A stretch of 64,000 bases of DNA from Ectothiorhodospira haloalkaliphila ATCC 51935. GTDB taxonomy: Bacteria; Pseudomonadota; Gammaproteobacteria; Ectothiorhodospirales; Ectothiorhodospiraceae. Shown here piece after piece: positions 1-7,398 of the stretch. Where the stretch lies: contig NZ_KK214998.1 in the NCBI RefSeq assembly GCF_000633935.1, forward strand, positions 1,350,411-1,414,410, written 5' to 3'. Under the pieces are notes generated by a model. The model made no database searches and was not told where the DNA came from. It was given only the letters and a program-made list of their open reading frames with translations. How positions within the stretch are numbered: the stretch's first letter is position 1; every line of letters begins with the position of its first letter. The position numbers and the translations under genes were made by a program.

Positions 1-621
1 GAGGGCGAAGGCGGCATGGGGAACCACCCGGGTGGCATCGTCCATGAAGGCGATCAGATAGGTCTTGCGGCGCACGCGCCCTTCGACGGTGACACTGGGG
101 CCGTGCATGACATCGCTGGACCAGAGCTGTCCGGCTCGGGCGAAGGCGAAGCGGCGGCGATCCTGGTCATGAGTGGCCTCGGCCTGGCGCTGCATCAGCC
201 CATGACGCACGAACAGGCGGTGGACCGTGGAAGGTGGCAGCGGCAGATCCGCGTCCACCGCGCCGTTGTCACGCAGGTGCCGGATCACCTGGCGCACGGA
301 CCAGGAGGCATGTTCCTCCTTCAGGGCGATCAGGGCCTCGGTGACGGTCGCTGACAGGCGCCGGGGCTGGCCACGATCCTGGCGCGGCTTGGGCAGCAGG
401 GCGTCAAAGCCACCCTGGCGGTACTTCTTCATCCAGTCCCGCAAGGTCTCGGCGGCCACATGGGTGCGATGGCTGCCAGGGATCTGATGGGTGCGGGCGG
501 CAATGGCATGGAGCTGGGTATAGAGCCCGGGCGCGCCGGGCGGCCGACGCACCAGGTCGGCGATCAGCCCGAAACGGAACAGGGCGATCTCGTGGCGCAG
601 GTCATGAGAGGGATCGGGCAT
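1..621 (-). mobile_element. DDE integrase/transposase of an insertion sequence (partial, C-terminus outside window)
   Basis: The 207 visible codons run from an ATG at 621 off the left edge of the window. An N-terminal helix-turn-helix region (roughly residues 50-145, with LRDWMKKYRQGGFDAL and WSVRQVIRHLR) precedes the start of an RNase H-like integrase core. That core has LWSSDVMHGPSV (Asp170, candidate first catalytic Asp) and YLIAFMDDATR (Asp194/195, candidate second). This is the layout of IS481/Mu-like DDE integrases. The remaining catalytic Glu and any ATPase partner would lie beyond the window. The DUF6431-type protein immediately upstream on the same strand is a usual companion, so the two are probably one element. 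Identification as a DDE integrase is firm; the exact IS family is not. Confidence 0.85.
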
Positions 622-666
622 GGCAGCGTCTCCGGGGAAAACGACCCAAACGGTCGCTCCACGACG

Positions 667-1296
667 CTACGCCCCGCTGCCAGGCGGGTCAGGGCCCATT
701 GTGTGTTGGCGCGACGGGGAGGTGGACACACCGCCACTGCAGCGGTGGGCAAAACCGAATGGCGGCGGTAACTGATCGAGCCAGGGCGCGGCAATCTCAC
801 GCAGGGCGGGGAGCAAGGGTGTCTGACCTAATGCGATCTGGCAGGCGGTCAAGGTGGGGGCGCAGTCGGTGAGCAGGTCGAGTAGCAGTCCCCTGAGGCG
901 GTGCAAGCAATCGTCTATCGCATCCTTGCGGCGGCGTACCCAGCGCACCGCCCCTGCCTCCTCGATCTCGGGGCGCAGCATCCTGGCGGCCGCCACCAGA
1001 CTGGGCGCGATCTCCGCGGTCATCACCGCCACTTCCACCGCCTGTAGCTTCCCCGACCAGCGGGCCGCCAGACAATCAGGTATCAGGGAAAACGTGCGGT
1101 GCCCCTGCGGGCAATACCAGCGGGCGATCCGTGCCCCCCGAGGCCGCTTGCGCGCATAGCTGCCGTGGCGGGCAAAGCCACAGCCCCCGGCAGGATGCAG
1201 CGGACAACACGTCAGGCTTGCTTTCAACCAGCCTTGCTGGGTAACGTATTGTTCGCCGGTCAAAGGCGTTCTCAACCGCAATAGCACACCGGCCAC
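667..1296 (-). CDS. DUF6431-type zinc-ribbon protein associated with the transposase
   Basis: A 209-residue protein with a GTG start at 1296. It has paired metal-ligand motifs near the N-terminus (CCPLHPAGGCGFARHG and WYCPQGH), followed by an Arg-rich helical region (RWVRRRKDAID). From memory this matches the DUF6431 family found next to DDE integrases of this kind; it is probably a DNA-binding accessory or regulator of the element. It ends 45 bp before the integrase start on the same strand, which suggests co-transcription. No inverted repeat marking the element's end could be identified upstream. Confidence 0.6.
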   Translation of the reverse strand: MAGVLLRLRTPLTGEQYVTQQGWLKASLTCCPLHPAGGCGFARHGSYARKRPRGARIARWYCPQGHRTFSLIPDCLAARWSGKLQAVEVAVMTAEIAPSLVAAARMLRPEIEEAGAVRWVRRRKDAIDDCLHRLRGLLLDLLTDCAPTLTACQIALGQTPLLPALREIAAPWLDQLPPPFGFAHRCSGGVSTSPSRQHTMGPDPPGSGA

Positions 1297-1480
1297 CGGC
1301 CCGCACGGCGGCTACCGTGGCGGGCCACTTTTATGGGTTGGCCTCAGATCATGCCCCTGTCCGCCCCGATCCGCCAGCCCGGTGAATCAATCCGGGCACT
1401 TCGCCTCACACCCGACTCACACTCTGCCACCACGCTGGCTCTATCAACGAGGAAATAATCCGCTTCAGATCAGGCGGTGA
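1297..1480. other. intergenic stretch holding the probable insertion-sequence boundary
   Basis: No gene is visible here. The right end of the insertion sequence must lie in this stretch, because the reading frame of the following gene remnant opens at 1481 without a credible start. I could not recognise a terminal inverted repeat or target duplication, since the other end of the element is outside the window. Confidence 0.3.
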
Positions 1481-1927
1481 TCAGCGATTTGGGGTGGGAA
1501 ACAACAGCCCGCTGGAATCGATGTGGGCGGGATCGCCGTCGCCCGACAGGGTCATCCCGATGACCCGTGGCCCTTCGGGGAGGCGACCGCCCACTGGTTC
1601 GCGGCGCTGGCCGAGGATGCCGCGCAGCGGGCCAGCAACGCCCTGCAACAACCGGCAAGCTTATTGCCCCACCTGGATGCCGACAACCTGCGCGAGGCCT
1701 GCGACCAGGCCAACGCTCGGGTGATTGCCACCCCGGAAGCGCCTGTGGGACCGATGGCCGATGCGCTCGAGCGTGTGGCTGCGGCGTTGGCGTCCGATGG
1801 AATCCAGCTCATCCCATTACGCCGCGAATGGGATGAGCTGGCCTGGCCGCATGCCACCCACGGTTTCTTCCGCTTCAAGCGTGAGATCCCTGATCTCCTG
1901 GCCCGCAATGCCCTCACACACCCATGA
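1481..1927 (+). pseudogene. 5'-truncated gene remnant, C-terminal part of an unidentified protein
   Basis: An open frame runs from just after a stop at 1478-1480 to TGA at 1925-1927, with no convincing start or ribosome binding site (GTG at 1523 is the first plausible codon). The product contains an alpha/beta segment with APVGPMADALERVAAAL and then WDELAWPHATHGFFRFK. That ending weakly recalls photolyase-related or FAD-binding proteins, but I cannot name the family confidently. The stop lies inside a copy of the tcuA start region: an ATG at 1908 begins MPSHTHDVLI in another frame. In the ancestral arrangement this gene therefore probably overlapped the flavoprotein gene now at 2860. Loss of the 5' end is plausibly due to the insertion sequence on its left. 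Confidence 0.4.
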
Positions 1928-1934
1928 CGTCCTC
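1906..1934 (+). repeat. 29-bp direct repeat, left copy (duplicated tcuA start)
   Basis: Positions 1906-1934 and 2858-2886 are identical except for one base. The first 22 bases match exactly and a C/T difference follows. Both copies encode the start MPSHTHDVL of the flavoprotein in the same frame, but only the right copy continues into the gene. The two copies flank the VapBC module. Confidence 0.9.
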
Positions 1935-1969
1935 ATCAAGCGATCTTCATTCCAGTCAGCGCCTTTGCC

Positions 1970-2383
1970 TCAATCGCACCAGTCTTCGTGAACCAGGCCC
2001 GGAACACGGCCAAATTCGCGCACGTTGTTAGTGACCAGCGTGCAAGCAGACGAAATCGCGTGCCCTGCGATCGCCGTATCGTTCGGCCCGATGGGCGTAC
2101 CTGACTTGCTCAATTCGCGCATCACTTCCACTGTGGCGTCCACTGCCCGTTGATCCCATGGCAGCACAGCATCGAGCCGCTTTACAAATTCATCCACCAG
2201 CATCCTGTGCCTGGCTGACGCCTTCTTGCCGATCTGCCCGTAACGCATCTCTGCGTAAGTCACGGCAGATACAACGATCCGGTTCCCCGCCTCAACTTCA
2301 GCCGCCAACCGCTGGATCACCGAGGCCGGGTGCTCTCGCATGATGAACGAGCAGATACAGGTATCGAGCATATAGGTCGTCAC
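1970..2383 (-). CDS. vapC: VapC-type PIN-domain toxin ribonuclease
   Basis: A 137-residue PIN-domain protein of the VapC/FitB type. The acidic metal-binding residues are at expected places: Asp7 in YMLDTC, Glu45 in TYAEMRYG and Asp102 in GPNDTAIAGHA, followed by the family-typical LVTNNVREFGRVPGL tail. Family members are Mg-dependent RNases that usually cut tRNA or rRNA and are held inactive by the cognate VapB. The start overlaps the stop of vapB by 4 bp, the normal antitoxin-toxin order. All key residues are intact, so it is likely functional. Confidence 0.92.
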   Translation of the reverse strand: MTTYMLDTCICSFIMREHPASVIQRLAAEVEAGNRIVVSAVTYAEMRYGQIGKKASARHRMLVDEFVKRLDAVLPWDQRAVDATVEVMRELSKSGTPIGPNDTAIAGHAISSACTLVTNNVREFGRVPGLVHEDWCD

Positions 2384-2610
2384 AGATGGAACCTGCCCTC
2401 ATCGCCAACGACAGTAGGCCGATCTTTCAGGAAGTCGTCGTCAGCCTTTGGTAGGCCATGCAAAGACGTCCAGGAAGGTCGCGCGGGGCGAAGCGTGATC
2501 ACGTCACCCTCCTTCGTGATTTCCAGCTCCCCAATGCCGTCATAGGCCATGTCGGCGGGCAGGCGAACTGCCTGATTCTTACCGTTCCTGAAAATTGACA
2601 CGGTACGCAT
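2380..2610 (-). CDS. vapB: VapB-type antitoxin, AbrB/SpoVT swapped-hairpin fold
   Basis: A 76-residue protein from ATG 2610, chosen because GGAGG lies 8 nt upstream; another possible start is five codons earlier at 2625. The N-terminus (MRTVSIFRNGKNQAVRLP) is typical of AbrB-like DNA-binding antitoxins. The acidic/aromatic C-terminal half (DDDFLKDRP) would wrap the toxin. It is translated with vapC through a 4-bp overlap. CATATG-centred palindromes just upstream are candidates for autoregulatory binding. Confidence 0.9.
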   Translation of the reverse strand: MRTVSIFRNGKNQAVRLPADMAYDGIGELEITKEGDVITLRPARPSWTSLHGLPKADDDFLKDRPTVVGDEGRFHL

Positions 2611-2624
2611 CTTTGGCACCTCCA

Positions 2625-2683
2625 AGCATATGCTTTACATATGTCAATGTAGTAGCCGGATTAGAGATATGCAAGGCATATGC
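2625..2683 (-). promoter_or_regulatory. CATATG-centred palindromes upstream of vapB (candidate operator)
   Basis: Three short palindromes sit upstream of vapB: AGCATATGCT at 2625-2634, ACATATGT at 2637-2644 and GCATATGC at 2676-2683. VapBC complexes typically bind repeated palindromes over their own promoter. A TTGACA hexamer on the minus strand (2647 to 2642) lies between them, but I see no convincing -10 at the right spacing. Confidence 0.4.
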
Positions 2684-2857
2684 TGATCAACCGAGCATTC
2701 CTCGCATCGACGGGTTGTCTTCAAGAAACATCTGGGGCCCCTGAGCGACCGGATGCGAGAGCCGGCACCCGCAGACCCTCGCCCCCAGCCCCCATATGCT
2801 GTACAACACGTCCCGTGCCCCCGCGGATATCGATAACGCCCCATTCAACGACCTCCA

Positions 2858-2886
2858 CAATGCCCTCACACACCCATGATGTCCTC
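2858..2886 (+). repeat. 29-bp direct repeat, right copy (functional tcuA start)
   Basis: This is the partner of 1906-1934, with a single mismatch. It contains the real start codon of the flavoprotein gene (ATG 2860). The upstream flanks of the two copies are unrelated. Confidence 0.9.
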
Positions 2887-4233
2887 GTGATCGGTGGTGG
2901 CCTGACGGCCCTGTGTGCCGCCATCTCGGCGCGTGAACACGGGGCCACGGTGCAGATGGTGGACCGCGCGCCGACGTATCAGCGGGGCGGCAACTCCCGC
3001 CATTCCCGCAATCTGCGCATTGCCCATGAGGCGCCCTCGGCCCTTTTCCCTGGCCGCTATACGGTGGAAGAGTTCGTCGAGGACCTGCGCCAGACCAGCC
3101 AGGGGTGCTGTGATGATGCGCTCACACGCACCCTGGCCGAAGGTTCGCTGACCTTGCCGGCATGGCTGCAGGCACAGGGTGTGCACTTCGAGCGCCCGGC
3201 CCAGGGCACCCTGCCCTGGTCGCGCAAGACAGCCTTTTTCCTGGGGGGTGGGCGCAACATGATCAATGCGCTGTTTGGCCGTGCCGAGGCCCTGGGTGTG
3301 GATGTCCTCCAGGACACGCGGGTGGAGGATGTCGTCCTGGAAGACCGGGAGGTGCATGAAATCCAGGCCCGTCAGCACGATCAACCGCTGACGCTACGGG
3401 CCCGGCGCGTCATCGTCTGCAGCGGCGGCTACCAGGCCGACCGGGAGGCCCTGGCCGCCACGCGGGGCGATGCGGCGAAAGGTTTCATCATTCGTGGCAG
3501 TCCCCATGTACAGGGTGAGCTGTTGCTGTCACTGCTGCGCCAGGGAGCGGCCCCCAGCGGTCAGCCCGGGGCCTGCCACCTGGTAGCGGTGAATGCACGG
3601 TCACCGGATGCGGACGGCGGCATCGTCACCCGGGTGGATGGCATGCCCTGGGGGCTGGTGGTGGATACCCAGGGACATCGCTTTCGGGACGAGGGCGAGA
3701 TCATCTCCCCGCGGCGCTATTCGGCCTGGGGTCGCTGGGTGGCCGAGCGCCCCGATGCCCGGGCCCATCTGATCCTGGATGCGCCGGGGCATGCCCGGGC
3801 GCCCACATCCATTTATGCGCCGGTCGTGGCCGACACGCTGGAGGCCCTGGCCATGCAGCTGGGCATACCGCCGCACAACCTGGTGAACACCGTCGAGCGC
3901 TATCATCAGGCGCGGGTTCCCGGTGGGGATGATCCCGAGACACACCACACCCAGGGACTTGAGCCCCCCAAGAGCCGCTGCGCCCTGCCCCTTTCGCAAC
4001 CGCCCTACTTTGCCCACACCATGGCGCCCGGCGTGACCTTCACCGGCCATGGCCTGAGGGTGGACACCCAGGGCCGCATCCGCCGCAGCCAGGACCCAAC
4101 CTGCCAGACGCTGCTGGCCGCCGGCATGATCATGTCGCCAGCGATCCTGGGCACCGGCTACGTGGCCGGGGCAGCGCTCACCATCGGAGCCGTCTTCGGT
4201 CGCATCGCGGGGGACACGGCGTCACGGGGTTGA
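2860..4233 (+). CDS. tcuA: TcuA-like FAD-dependent dehydrogenase (tricarballylate dehydrogenase family)
   Basis: A 457-residue flavoprotein of the FAD_binding_2/fumarate-reductase type. It starts with the dinucleotide-binding motif DVLVIGGGLTALCAA, then RGGNSRHSRN, and ends with the FAD-contact segment LLAAGMIMSPAILGTGYVAG. This pattern fits TcuA, which oxidises tricarballylate to cis-aconitate and passes electrons to TcuB. The frame stays open upstream to 2680, but ATG 2860 is preferred because the family begins right at the Rossmann motif. An SLC13 permease and a TcuB homologue follow at 5.5-8.5 kb, supporting a di/tricarboxylate role. The actual substrate is inferred. The 3' end overlaps the convergent methyltransferase gene by 12 bp. 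Confidence 0.8.
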   Translation: MPSHTHDVLVIGGGLTALCAAISAREHGATVQMVDRAPTYQRGGNSRHSRNLRIAHEAPSALFPGRYTVEEFVEDLRQTSQGCCDDALTRTLAEGSLTLPAWLQAQGVHFERPAQGTLPWSRKTAFFLGGGRNMINALFGRAEALGVDVLQDTRVEDVVLEDREVHEIQARQHDQPLTLRARRVIVCSGGYQADREALAATRGDAAKGFIIRGSPHVQGELLLSLLRQGAAPSGQPGACHLVAVNARSPDADGGIVTRVDGMPWGLVVDTQGHRFRDEGEIISPRRYSAWGRWVAERPDARAHLILDAPGHARAPTSIYAPVVADTLEALAMQLGIPPHNLVNTVERYHQARVPGGDDPETHHTQGLEPPKSRCALPLSQPPYFAHTMAPGVTFTGHGLRVDTQGRIRRSQDPTCQTLLAAGMIMSPAILGTGYVAGAALTIGAVFGRIAGDTASRG

Positions 4234-4836
4234 GGTGGCCCGGGCGATGATGAGGCAGGAGGCTCGATGGCCATGTCGGGACAGCACCGTGAAAGCTTCA
4301 ACCTCCAGTCCGGCGCCGCGGATCTGGGCCTCCAGCTCTTCCCGGTAGGTGACCCGCCCGAAATCGATGCTGGTCAGCCGCCGGAGCCAGGGCTTTAAGG
4401 TTTCCATCCAGCGTGAGCGGCGTTCCTGGATGGTCTGGGTGAAGAAGATGCACCCGCCAGGGTTCAGCAGGTCGCAGCAATGCCGCAGGGCCTGTTCCGG
4501 GTGGGGCAGGAGCATGAAGCTGGCGGAAAAGTACACGGCGTCGTATGGCCCGCCCCGATGCTCATGGACCGACTCGAGCCGCACCTGAACCCGGTCCTCC
4601 ACGGGCGACCCCCGCAGCCGCTGCCGGGCGCGCTCCACGTAGTCGGCATCGATGTCGATGCCCGTCACGCGCAGCGCCTTGTCCCTCAACCGCCCGGCAT
4701 TGGCCAGCAGCGCCCCCGCCGTGCCGATGCCCACATCCAGCAGTACGGCACCCTCCGGTAGCCGCTCCAGCACCTCGGCATACCAGCGCGAGGTGAGTTT
4801 CAGGATCAGTCTGTCGTAGATGATGCCTCGAATCAT
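4222..4836 (-). CDS. class I SAM-dependent methyltransferase
   Basis: A 204-residue Rossmann-type methyltransferase. SAM-binding motif I is LLDVGIGTAGALL (about residues 32-44), an acidic post-I segment is VTGIDIDADYV, and motifs around AVYFSASFMLL and LNPGGCIFFTQT complete the fold. The last resembles UbiE/Methyltransf_11 enzymes acting on small molecules. The substrate cannot be deduced. It lies convergent to tcuA with a 12-bp overlap and divergent from higB. It lacks the conserved cysteines expected of an arsenite methyltransferase, so it is not an obvious ArsM. Confidence 0.8.
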   Translation of the reverse strand: MIRGIIYDRLILKLTSRWYAEVLERLPEGAVLLDVGIGTAGALLANAGRLRDKALRVTGIDIDADYVERARQRLRGSPVEDRVQVRLESVHEHRGGPYDAVYFSASFMLLPHPEQALRHCCDLLNPGGCIFFTQTIQERRSRWMETLKPWLRRLTSIDFGRVTYREELEAQIRGAGLEVEAFTVLSRHGHRASCLIIARATSTP

Positions 4837-4864
4837 GAACCTCTACCCATGGCGGCGAAAGAGC

Positions 4865-4892
4865 TTGACATACCATATTTGGTATATATACT
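4865..4892 (+). promoter_or_regulatory. sigma-70 promoter of higBA with palindrome in the spacer
   Basis: TTGACA at 4865-4870 and TATACT at 4887-4892 are separated by 16 bp. The spacer contains the inverted repeat TACCA-TATT-TGGTA (4871-4884), well placed for repression by the HigA helix-turn-helix protein. The predicted transcript would start near 4898-4900, only 2-4 nt before the preferred toxin start codon at 4902. Confidence 0.7.
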
Positions 4893-4901
4893 ACAATGGG
4901 T

Positions 4902-5183
4902 ATGTGGGAAGTCTACGAGCATCGAAAAGTTCCTCGCCAGCTCGGCAAGATACCGGGAGAGGTTCTGCTGCGATATGAAAAATGGAAGGATATTGTTCAG
5001 CTGTCAGGGCCGGATGGGTTGCGAGCAATCCGGGGCTTCAACGATGAGGCCTTGAAAGGTGAGTGGAAGGGCTTCCGATCTTCCCGCTTGAACAAACAGT
5101 ATCGCGTCATTTACACGATTGAACAGCACAACATCCTGGTGAAAGTGGTTGAAGTCACGCCGCACGACTACAGGAGCAAGTGA
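4902..5183 (+). CDS. higB: HigB/RelE-family toxin
   Basis: A 93-residue RelE/ParE-fold protein beginning MWEVYEHRKVPRQLGKIP. The C-terminal strands contain RSSRLNKQYRVIYTIEQ and VKVVEVTPHDYR, typical of ribosome-dependent mRNA interferases of the HigB/YoeB group. ATG 4902 matches the usual family start; ATG 4896 would add two residues. The toxin precedes the antitoxin, the inverted order characteristic of higBA. No ribosome binding site fits before the start because the promoter ends just upstream. Confidence 0.85.
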   Translation: MWEVYEHRKVPRQLGKIPGEVLLRYEKWKDIVQLSGPDGLRAIRGFNDEALKGEWKGFRSSRLNKQYRVIYTIEQHNILVKVVEVTPHDYRSK

Positions 5184-5184
5184 C

Positions 5185-5445
5185 ATGCAAGATTATCAGA
5201 AGGCCAAGAAGAATGTGGAAGTCACCGTGGGTGAATCGGTCCGTATCATTCGCGAACTTCAGGCGTTAAGTCAGAATCAACTGGCTGAATTGACCGGCAT
5301 TCCCCAGTCCACCCTCTCGGCAATCGAGAACAACCGCGTGAGCCTGGGCGTTGAAAGGGCCAAGGTATTGGCAAAGGCGCTACGCTGTCATCCTGCTGTT
5401 CTGGTATTCCCTGGCTGGGAAATCGACAACAATCAAGCAGCCTGA
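5185..5445 (+). CDS. higA: HigA-type helix-turn-helix antitoxin
   Basis: An 86-residue XRE-family regulator. The HTH is clear in LSQNQLAELTGIPQSTLSAI (about residues 28-47). It starts at ATG 5185, one base after the toxin stop, with AGGAG upstream inside higB (5171-5176). It should neutralise HigB and repress the operon, probably through the palindrome at 4871-4884. The gene ends 33 bp before the SLC13 permease, so read-through transcription into the permease is possible. Confidence 0.88.
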   Translation: MQDYQKAKKNVEVTVGESVRIIRELQALSQNQLAELTGIPQSTLSAIENNRVSLGVERAKVLAKALRCHPAVLVFPGWEIDNNQAA

Positions 5446-5478
5446 TCACAACGGCCCCGCACGACTCCCGAGGCATGC

Positions 5479-7398
5479 ATGACCCAGGATCAGTGGCTCA
5501 TTCTCGCCATCCTGACCGCGACGGTCGCCATGTTCCTGTGGGGGCGCTGGCGTCACGACATGGTGGCGGCGGGCGCGTTGCTGGCCTGTGTGCTGGCGGG
5601 GCTGGTGCCCACGGGCGAGGCATTCGCCGGGTTCGGCCATCCGGCGGTGATCACGGTGGCCTGCGTGCTGGTGCTCAGCCGTGGGCTGCAGCTCTCGGGC
5701 GCGGTGGATGTGCTGGCGCGCAACGTGATGCCGGCCCAGTCCGGGCGCCTGATCAGCCTCATGGCATTGATGGGGCTCGGGGCCTTCCTGTCGGCCTTCA
5801 TGAACAACGTGGGCGCCATGGCGCTGCTGATGCCGGTGGCCATCCATCTGTCCCAGCGCCTGGAGCTCACCCCCGGACAGGTGCTCATGCCACTGGCCTT
5901 CGGCACCATCCTCGGCGGCATGACCACGATGATCGGCACCCCGCCCAACCTCATCGTCTCCGGCTTTCGCTCCGAAGCCGGGCTGGGCAGCTTTGCCATG
6001 TTCGACTTCACCCCCATCGGCCTGGCCGTGGCACTGGCGGGCGTGCTGTTCGTCGCCCTGGTGGGCTGGCGACTGGTGCCGGCACGCAAGCAGGCCGGCA
6101 TCGAGGGTTTCGAGTCGGGTGCGTATGTCACCGAGGTGCGTGTCCTGGAAGACAGCAAGGCGGCGGGCCTGCGGTTGCGGGAGATCGAGGCCGAGCTCGC
6201 CGATGTGGATGCGCAGATCATCGGCATGGTGCAGCGGGAGGTGCGCCTCATTGCCGCCAACCCCGGGCGCCGGGTGCATGCCGGCGACATCCTGATGATC
6301 GAAGCCGAGGCCGAAGCCCTCAAGGATGTGCTGTCCATCCTCGGCCTGAAGCTGGAAGAGGAGGTCAAACCCGAGAAGGAGGATAAAGCCTCCGAAGAGG
6401 ATGATGAGGAGGAGGAGAGGGGCAAGGGGGAAGAAAAGGAGAAGGAGAATGCCGCCGCCTCAAGGGACAAGGACTCAGACAAATCCGGCAAGCAGGAAAA
6501 CGGCGATGAGGCCGAGGCCACCGAATCCTCGCCGAAGTCCGGCGATCTGGTGCTGATGGAACTGGCTGTGCTACCCAACTCCCCCCTGAACGGACGCTCG
6601 GCCAGCGACATCCTGCTGCGCACGCGCTATGGGGTGAACCTGCTGGCCCTGTCCCGGGAGGGCCAGCGCTCCATGAAACGACTGCGTTCCATGGCCTTCC
6701 AGTCCGGGGATCTGTTGCTGATGCAGGGCCCGCCCGAATCCATCTCGGAGTTCGCGTCGGACAATGGCTGCGTGCCCCTGGCCGAGCGGGAACTGCGCAT
6801 CCCCAACAAGCGCAAGATCTGGGAGGCCAGCCTGATCATGCTGTTTGCCATCGGCGGCGCCGCCTTCGGGCTGTTGCCGGCGGCCGTGGCCTTTGCCCTG
6901 GGTGTACTGGCCTCGATGGCCTTGCGCACCGTGCCGCCACAGGCGGTGTATCATGCCATCGACTGGCCGGTGATCGTGCTGCTGGCGGCCCTGATACCGG
7001 TGGCTGGCGCCATGGCAACCACCGGCACGGCCGACCTGATTGCCCGCCTGCTGATCGAGAATGTGGCTCAGGGGCATGCCGTTGTCGGCTTGGCGCTGAT
7101 CCTGGTGGTCACCATGTTCCTGTCCGATCTGATGAACAACGCAGCCACCGCCGCGGTGATGTGCCCCATTGCCATCGGCACCGCCAACGCCCTGGGGGTG
7201 AGCCCCGATGCCTTCCTGATGGCCGTGGCAATCGGCGCCTCCTGCGCCTTCCTCACCCCCATCGGTCATCAGAACAACACCCTGATCCTGGGCCCGGGCG
7301 GGTTCCGTTTCAGTGACTACTGGCGGCTGGGGCTGCCGCTGGAGATCATCGTGGTGGCCATCGCGGTGCCGCTGCTGCTGGTGGTGTGGCCGCTGTGA
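5479..7398 (+). CDS. SLC13/DASS-family carboxylate permease with two TrkA-C domains
   Basis: A 639-residue membrane protein. N-terminal membrane segments contain the family signature around FLSAFMNNVGAMALLMPVAI and MIGTPPNLIVSGF. Two soluble TrkA-C (RCK_C) domains follow (about residues 205-290 and 353-440), then a second membrane half repeats the signature (SDLMNNAATAAVMCPIAIG, TPIGHQNNTLILGPGG). Between the TrkA-C domains is an unusual run of about 60 residues (292-352) made almost entirely of Glu, Asp and Lys. The family imports sulfate or di/tricarboxylates, usually with Na+. Between TcuA and TcuB homologues, a citrate- or tricarballylate-type substrate is likely. Its stop overlaps the tcuB start by 4 bp. 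Confidence 0.85.
   Translation: MTQDQWLILAILTATVAMFLWGRWRHDMVAAGALLACVLAGLVPTGEAFAGFGHPAVITVACVLVLSRGLQLSGAVDVLARNVMPAQSGRLISLMALMGLGAFLSAFMNNVGAMALLMPVAIHLSQRLELTPGQVLMPLAFGTILGGMTTMIGTPPNLIVSGFRSEAGLGSFAMFDFTPIGLAVALAGVLFVALVGWRLVPARKQAGIEGFESGAYVTEVRVLEDSKAAGLRLREIEAELADVDAQIIGMVQREVRLIAANPGRRVHAGDILMIEAEAEALKDVLSILGLKLEEEVKPEKEDKASEEDDEEEERGKGEEKEKENAAASRDKDSDKSGKQENGDEAEATESSPKSGDLVLMELAVLPNSPLNGRSASDILLRTRYGVNLLALSREGQRSMKRLRSMAFQSGDLLLMQGPPESISEFASDNGCVPLAERELRIPNKRKIWEASLIMLFAIGGAAFGLLPAAVAFALGVLASMALRTVPPQAVYHAIDWPVIVLLAALIPVAGAMATTGTADLIARLLIENVAQGHAVVGLALILVVTMFLSDLMNNAATAAVMCPIAIGTANALGVSPDAFLMAVAIGASCAFLTPIGHQNNTLILGPGGFRFSDYWRLGLPLEIIVVAIAVPLLLVVWPL

Noticed and set aside
2680-2859. 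A 60-residue N-terminal extension of the TcuA-like flavoprotein
   Set aside because: The sequence is Pro/Arg/Thr-rich low complexity and the FAD motif starts directly after ATG 2860, which is itself duplicated at 1908.
4222-4836. The methyltransferase as the missing ArsM of the arsenosugar-type cluster
   Set aside because: It is 23 kb away and its only clear cysteine pair (HCC) is not in the ArsM arrangement; the SAM-binding pattern is of a general small-molecule methyltransferase.
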